A stretch of DNA of 32,041 nucleotides, taken from positions 1 through 32,041 of the forward strand of contig JAJFGX010000111.1 in the NCBI GenBank assembly GCA_021775895.1. Reading direction: 5' to 3'. The position numbers and the translations under genes are program-made. The DNA comes from Alphaproteobacteria bacterium (GTDB taxonomy: Bacteria; Pseudomonadota; Alphaproteobacteria; Micavibrionales; CSBR16-224). Of this stretch, positions 27,517 to 32,041 are shown one piece after another. The number at the start of each line of letters is the position of its first letter. Position 1 is the stretch's first letter. A model generated the notes under the pieces. That model saw only the letters and a program-made list of their open reading frames with translations, did not search any database and had not been told where the DNA came from.

Positions 27517-27577
27517 GGCTTTGCCCGAAGCCTTAAGTGGCGTTTGAACGTGGTTTGTAATTCTTATTGCAAACCAC
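27517..27577. other. GC-richer intergenic block with two inverted repeats
   Basis: GGCTT(27517-27521)/AAGCC(27528-27532) and GTGGTTTG(27550-27557)/CAAACCAC(27570-27577); the second spans the stop codon of the Kir-like gene. Confidence 0.5.
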
Positions 27578-28433
27578 TATTGAGGACATATTGCTCAACA
27601 TCAGCTTTATTTTTAACATTCAAAGGCAAAGAGTGAAAATCACCTTTGTGCAAGATAAGCTTATAGCCATTACTGTCCAAACGATCTACCAAAATTTTCT
27701 TATGTTTTACAAATCTAGCATATGATTTAGGTTCAATCCCTGTAATCATTAACTCTAGCGTTCTTTCAATAAATATAGGGTTTTGGTTTTTACGAAAAGA
27801 CTGTATAGAATTCCCATCGATATTAAACTTATAATCTGGATTGATTGAATTACCAATAGGTTGATCAATAGGAATAGCTATACTCCAAGGCATACGTGGA
27901 CGCATAACTAGAACACTTTCTGGAGTTAATTCATGCACTGGAAAATAAGCAATGAAATCATCTAATTCCCCATCTTTTGTTTTAAACCTTTCATGAACCG
28001 CCAAAACACACTTTACCTTCATATCTAAAGTCTCAATATGATGAAAATTCAACAAACGAATTAATATGTGCTTTCTTTCTGTATTCCAAGTCTTGCTTAA
28101 TACACCACGCTCAGATGTGATAATGTCTACTTTAGGATTAATTAGCCTTTCAGTTACTACAGCTTCAAAAATTACATTTATCAACATCAATAACACAGCG
28201 ACTAAAATAACCGCCATAGTTATTACTAAAGATGTCATGCTGTAACTTTTTATTAGCTTTTCTGGTAGCTCCAAGCCAAAAGCCGTAGAAATCGCATTTA
28301 AAACATTAAGTTCAATTTCTGGAACAGCTAACCACAACAAAAGCCAAAGTATTGCAAAAATAGCAAACAATGCCATTACATAGAAAATTAATGGCTGCAT
28401 TAAGTTTTGTTTAAATGAAGAAAAAACAGGCAT
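27564..28433 (-). CDS. Two-TM protein with Kir-channel-like cytoplasmic domain; no canonical selectivity filter
   Basis: Two hydrophobic segments, then 'TERLINPKVDIITSERGVLS...HILIRLLNFHHIETLDMKVKCVLAV...ELTPESVLVMRPRMPWSIAIPIDQPIG...RTLELMITGIEPKSYARFVKHKKIL', colinear with the inward-rectifier C-terminal domain as I recall it. Confidence 0.5.
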   Translation of the reverse strand: MPVFSSFKQNLMQPLIFYVMALFAIFAILWLLLWLAVPEIELNVLNAISTAFGLELPEKLIKSYSMTSLVITMAVILVAVLLMLINVIFEAVVTERLINPKVDIITSERGVLSKTWNTERKHILIRLLNFHHIETLDMKVKCVLAVHERFKTKDGELDDFIAYFPVHELTPESVLVMRPRMPWSIAIPIDQPIGNSINPDYKFNIDGNSIQSFRKNQNPIFIERTLELMITGIEPKSYARFVKHKKILVDRLDSNGYKLILHKGDFHSLPLNVKNKADVEQYVLNSGLQ

Positions 28434-28451
28434 TTATATTTACTCTAGTAC

Positions 28452-29435
28452 CTAAGCTGTATTAAATACCTGTGATTCAAATGCTTCTTCCCAAGTACCC
28501 TCGGTCGCTGCTCTTGAGTACTCAGTTGCTCTGCTTTCAAAGAAATTAGCATGCTCAATACCGTTCAGAATAGTATCCATCCACGGCAAAGGATTTTCAG
28601 AAGCATCATATATTTCTTCTAAACCAAGCTGAGTTAATCTACGATTACCAATATAACGAATATATTGCTTAACTTCTTCTGCTTCAAGCCCTTCAATTCC
28701 ACCGTTTTCAAAAGCAAGATCAATGAATGCATCTTCATGTGTCACTATTGTTCTACATGCTGTATATAGCTCTTGCCTTAACTCCTCTGTCCAAACCTCT
28801 GGATTTTCCTCAATAAATGTTTGAAATAGCCTTATAATAGACAAAGTATGCAATGTTTCGTCTCTAACAGACCATGTAATTATTTGCCCCATACCTTTCA
28901 TTTTATTAAAGCGTGGGAAATTCATTAAAATTGCGAAAGAAGCAAATAACTGTAGCCCCTCAGTAAAAGCACCAAATACCGCCATAGTTAAAGCAATATT
29001 GTGCTTGTCCTTCATATCAAAGCCTTGCATATAATCATATTTGTCTTTCATTTCCTTATATTTTAGAAATGCTGTGTATTCAACTTCTGGAATACCTAAA
29101 GTATCAAGTAAGTGGCTGTAAGCTGCAATATGTATAGTTTCAGTATTAGAGAATGCTGCCAACATCATTTGAACTTCTGTTGGTTTAAATACTTGTGTAT
29201 AATGCTTCATGTAGCAATTATTCACTTCAACGTCAGCTTGCGTAAAGAAACGAAATATGTGAGTAAGTAAATGACGCTCATCATCACTTAAATTCTTTTT
29301 CCAGTCTCTAACATCTTCTGCCATAGGAACTTCTTCAGGAAGCCAATGTACACGTTGCTGTGTCAGCCAAGCATCATATGCCCAAGGATAGTGAAATGGT
29401 TTATATACGTGGTTCTCTGTTAGTAGTTTTGACAT
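28452..29435 (-). CDS. nrdB: Ribonucleoside-diphosphate reductase, beta subunit
   Basis: 'WLPEEVPMAEDVRDWKKNLSDDERHLLTHIFRFFTQADVEVNN', 'SNTETIHIAAYSHLLDTLG' (Tyr in radical position), 'RDETLHTLSIIRLFQTFIEE'. Confidence 0.95.
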   Translation of the reverse strand: MSKLLTENHVYKPFHYPWAYDAWLTQQRVHWLPEEVPMAEDVRDWKKNLSDDERHLLTHIFRFFTQADVEVNNCYMKHYTQVFKPTEVQMMLAAFSNTETIHIAAYSHLLDTLGIPEVEYTAFLKYKEMKDKYDYMQGFDMKDKHNIALTMAVFGAFTEGLQLFASFAILMNFPRFNKMKGMGQIITWSVRDETLHTLSIIRLFQTFIEENPEVWTEELRQELYTACRTIVTHEDAFIDLAFENGGIEGLEAEEVKQYIRYIGNRRLTQLGLEEIYDASENPLPWMDTILNGIEHANFFESRATEYSRAATEGTWEEAFESQVFNTA

Positions 29436-29483
29436 TTTATTCTCCTTCTATTATCTATTTATTCTATTTGTCTTATCTCATTT

Positions 29484-31286
29484 CTACTGGCAAGAAAGAC
29501 ATTCATCATAATTATCTTCTTTATCCCCAGCCATGGTATGTTTATTTACGCTATGTGCAGCCTCTGCCCGCTGAATTGACTTTGAACGGCAATAATAAAG
29601 ACTTTTTACACCCTCTTTCCATGCTTTCCAATGAATTTGGTGCAAATCACGTTTATGCACATCAGCAGGCAAAAATACATTAACAGACTGTGCCTGACAA
29701 ATACTTGGAGCTCTATCTGCTGTATGCTCAATTACCCAGCGTTGATCTAATTCAAAGGCTGTTTTAAACACATCTTTTTCAGCCTCAGTTAAAAAGTCTA
29801 AATGCTGAACAGAGCCTTCTCGAGTTACTATATCTGTCCATATTTTTTCAGTGTTCATGCCTTTTTCTTCCAGTAGCTTTTCTAAAGCAGCGTTTCGTAT
29901 CGGAAATGACCCTGATAGAGTTTTATGAGTATATGCATTGGCAACAATTGGCTCAATCCCAGGTGATGTTCCACCACAAATAATAGAAATAGATGCAGTT
30001 GGAGCAATTGCCAATTTATTAGAAAAACGTTCGTCAATACCGTATTCTTTAGCGTCAGGACATGCACCACGTTCTTTAGCTAATTTGATAGAGGCAGCGT
30101 CAGCACCTTTTCTAATATGTTTAAACATACGCTTATTCCAAACTTTTGCCATGACACTTTCAAATGGAATCATTTTGTTTTGTAGGAACGAATGGAAACC
30201 CATAGCACCCAGACCAACTGAACGCTCACGCATTGCAGCATATTTTGCTCGCATCATATTATCTGGTGCTTTACGAATGAAATCCTCTAAAACATTATCG
30301 AGTAAACGCATGACATCTTCAATAAAGTGTGGATGATTCTCCCATTCTTCAAATTTCTCTAAATTCACGGAGGACAAACAACAAACGGCCGTACGCTCTT
30401 GCCCCATATGATCTTTACCAGTTGGTAGAGTAATTTCACAACATAAATTAGACATTTTAACGTCTAAACCAGCCATTTTATGGTGATCTGGAATATTTTT
30501 ATTCACATGGTCGATGAATAATAAATAAGGCTCTCCAGTCTCTACTCTTGCTGTTAAAATACGTATCCATAAATCACGAGCATTAACACGGTCAACCACG
30601 CTTTTATCTTTAGGACTTAACAAAGCCCAATCTTCATTTTTCTCAACTGCACGCATAAATGCATCAGTAATTGCAATGCCGTGATGTAGATTTAATGCTT
30701 TACGGTTAGGATCACCACCTGTTGGGCGACGAAGTTCAATAAATTCTTCAATTTCAGGGTGATGAATAGGGAGATAAACTGCAGCAGAACCACGGCGTAG
30801 TGAGCCTTGGCTAATTGCCAAAGTTAACGAATCTTGCACACGAATAAATGGTATAATTCCAGAAGTTTTACCATTACCACGCACTGTTTCACCTATAGAG
30901 CGTAGATTACCCCAATAACTGCCAATACCACCACCTCTTGAAGCCAGCCAGACATTTTCGTTCCATAAATCAACAATACCGCCAAGACTATCATCAGCTT
31001 CATTTAAAAAGCATGAAATTGGCAAGCCACGCTCAGTGCCACCATTGCTTAAAATTGGAGTCGCAGGCATAAACCATAGCTTTGATATATAATCATACAA
31101 ACGCTGTGCATGTGCTGAGTTATCACCATAATATGTCGCTACTCGAGCAAATAAATCTTGGAAATCTTCATCTGGTGTTAAATATCGATCTTTTAACGTC
31201 TCCATACCAAATTTAGTTAATAACGCATCTCTTTCACGATCAATTGTGACTGTAGTTCCTTTGGCGATTTGCGCTATATCAAACAT
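29484..31286 (-). CDS. nrdA: Ribonucleoside-diphosphate reductase, alpha subunit
   Basis: 'PATPILSNGGTERGLPISCFLNEADDSLGGI', 'SRGGGIGSYWGNLRSIGE', 'MSNLCCEITLPTG', 'APTASISIICGGTSPGIEPIVANAYTHKTLSG', C-terminal ECLSC; start set at MFDIAQ (RBS AAGGAG). Confidence 0.96.
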   Translation of the reverse strand: MFDIAQIAKGTTVTIDRERDALLTKFGMETLKDRYLTPDEDFQDLFARVATYYGDNSAHAQRLYDYISKLWFMPATPILSNGGTERGLPISCFLNEADDSLGGIVDLWNENVWLASRGGGIGSYWGNLRSIGETVRGNGKTSGIIPFIRVQDSLTLAISQGSLRRGSAAVYLPIHHPEIEEFIELRRPTGGDPNRKALNLHHGIAITDAFMRAVEKNEDWALLSPKDKSVVDRVNARDLWIRILTARVETGEPYLLFIDHVNKNIPDHHKMAGLDVKMSNLCCEITLPTGKDHMGQERTAVCCLSSVNLEKFEEWENHPHFIEDVMRLLDNVLEDFIRKAPDNMMRAKYAAMRERSVGLGAMGFHSFLQNKMIPFESVMAKVWNKRMFKHIRKGADAASIKLAKERGACPDAKEYGIDERFSNKLAIAPTASISIICGGTSPGIEPIVANAYTHKTLSGSFPIRNAALEKLLEEKGMNTEKIWTDIVTREGSVQHLDFLTEAEKDVFKTAFELDQRWVIEHTADRAPSICQAQSVNVFLPADVHKRDLHQIHWKAWKEGVKSLYYCRSKSIQRAEAAHSVNKHTMAGDKEDNYDECLSCQ

Positions 31287-31394
31287 AAAATGCGTCTCCT
31301 TTTTCATTGTCAATTATACTATTTTGTTCTTGTTTATATTGTGTTTTTGAATCTTATTTGCGAGAAATGTGCAACTATATGATTTAGTGTATTT

Positions 31395-31410
31395 ATACTA
31401 TCTATAGTGA
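31395..31410. promoter_or_regulatory. Putative NrdR box
   Basis: ATACTATCTATAGTGA matches the NrdR consensus acaCTATATATAGtgt at 13/16 positions; lies upstream of nrdA. Confidence 0.6.
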
Positions 31411-31693
31411 CCTTCTATATAAAAGCATACCAGATATAGATATTCTGTCCATTGTATAAAAGTTAAAAAATCGTTAAAAAATACAAATTTTTGTCTTGAC
31501 GAAGATGTTTTCCCTGAAAAATTCGTGACTTAATCAAAAAACATTTACCACAAGAAAACTTACATATTCTTTGTCTATTTCATTATAAAAAGACAGACAA
31601 CTTTATTGCATAGAGTTACGAAAATTACGACAGCTTTAAATTGCAATATATACGATCAACTATGAAACTCATTACTAGATCTAAAATATTCGA

Positions 31694-31722
31694 TTGACAT
31701 AGTCATAGCGCTGTGGTAGAGT
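31694..31722 (+). promoter_or_regulatory. Putative sigma70 promoter TTGACA-17-TAGAGT
   Basis: TTGACA 31694-31699, TAGAGT 31717-31722; about 27 bp upstream of a GTG-initiated ORF. Confidence 0.6.
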
Positions 31723-31748
31723 GGAACTACTTAATTAGATAAATTAAA

Positions 31749-32041
31749 GTGGCTAATGTGTACAAGAAACTGAAAAAACAAAATGGCGAGAAATTCGCAC
31801 GAACAATCAGAGATTACCACAATGGAATCTTGGAGATTCCTAATGTTGATGTAATTTTACGCCACGCAGGGCGAGACGCAGAGCCTTTATTGCCATATCT
31901 TACCAGTCTACTAACTTCTAATGACTTTAAACCAACCACTACACCAGAAGATCCAATAGCTATGCTTGAGCAAGCAGGCTATGAGGCTTTTCACGCAGAT
32001 ACTTTAGAAAAACAAAATAGTATTAAACCGTATTTTAAAAA
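31749..32041 (+). CDS. Hypothetical protein, 3' end outside window
   Basis: GTG start after an in-frame TAA; VANVYKKLKKQNGEKFARTIRDYHNGILEIPNVDVILRHAGRDAEPLLPYLTSLLTSNDFKPTTTPEDPIAMLEQAGYEAFHADTLEKQNSIKPYFK..., open to the window edge. Confidence 0.7.
   Translation, partial: MANVYKKLKKQNGEKFARTIRDYHNGILEIPNVDVILRHAGRDAEPLLPYLTSLLTSNDFKPTTTPEDPIAMLEQAGYEAFHADTLEKQNSIKPYFK

Noticed and set aside
29360-30336. ORFs 29360..29683, 29882..30070, 29938..30336
   Set aside because: Antisense or out of frame with nrdB/nrdA.

Overview
This 32 kb AT-rich window looks alphaproteobacterial and is mostly core genes. On the + strand: nadE (5' truncated by the window), an AAA/DUF4143 ATPase, tRNA-Arg(ACG), gmk, rsmA, a soluble CckA-like hybrid histidine kinase with a stand-alone receiver protein, an isochorismatase-like protein, glpD-glpK, anmK, ftsK and kdsA. 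On the - strand: an SDR oxidoreductase, rsfS, prfB, a GNAT, ftsA, ftsQ, ddl, a TPR lipoprotein, a Kir-channel-like protein and nrdB/nrdA. Points of interest: (1) a tandem array of four small paralogous proteins (20.4-21.4 kb) sharing an N-terminal helix, with a tail 'MSSRHIGIKGASN' conserved in three of them, behind one good promoter; (2) a canonical prfB +1 programmed frameshift that the ORF track misses; (3) a two-frame gene at 17.1-18.3 kb consistent with a 2-bp change at an ATATATA tract; (4) a Kir-like cytoplasmic domain on a two-TM protein without TxGYG, next to nrdAB; (5) an isochorismatase fold that appears to lack its catalytic Asp; (6) repeated tail-to-tail gene pairs with overlapping or abutting stop codons; (7) an unlisted 45-aa basic ORF. 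All assignments come from reading motifs; no database search was run.
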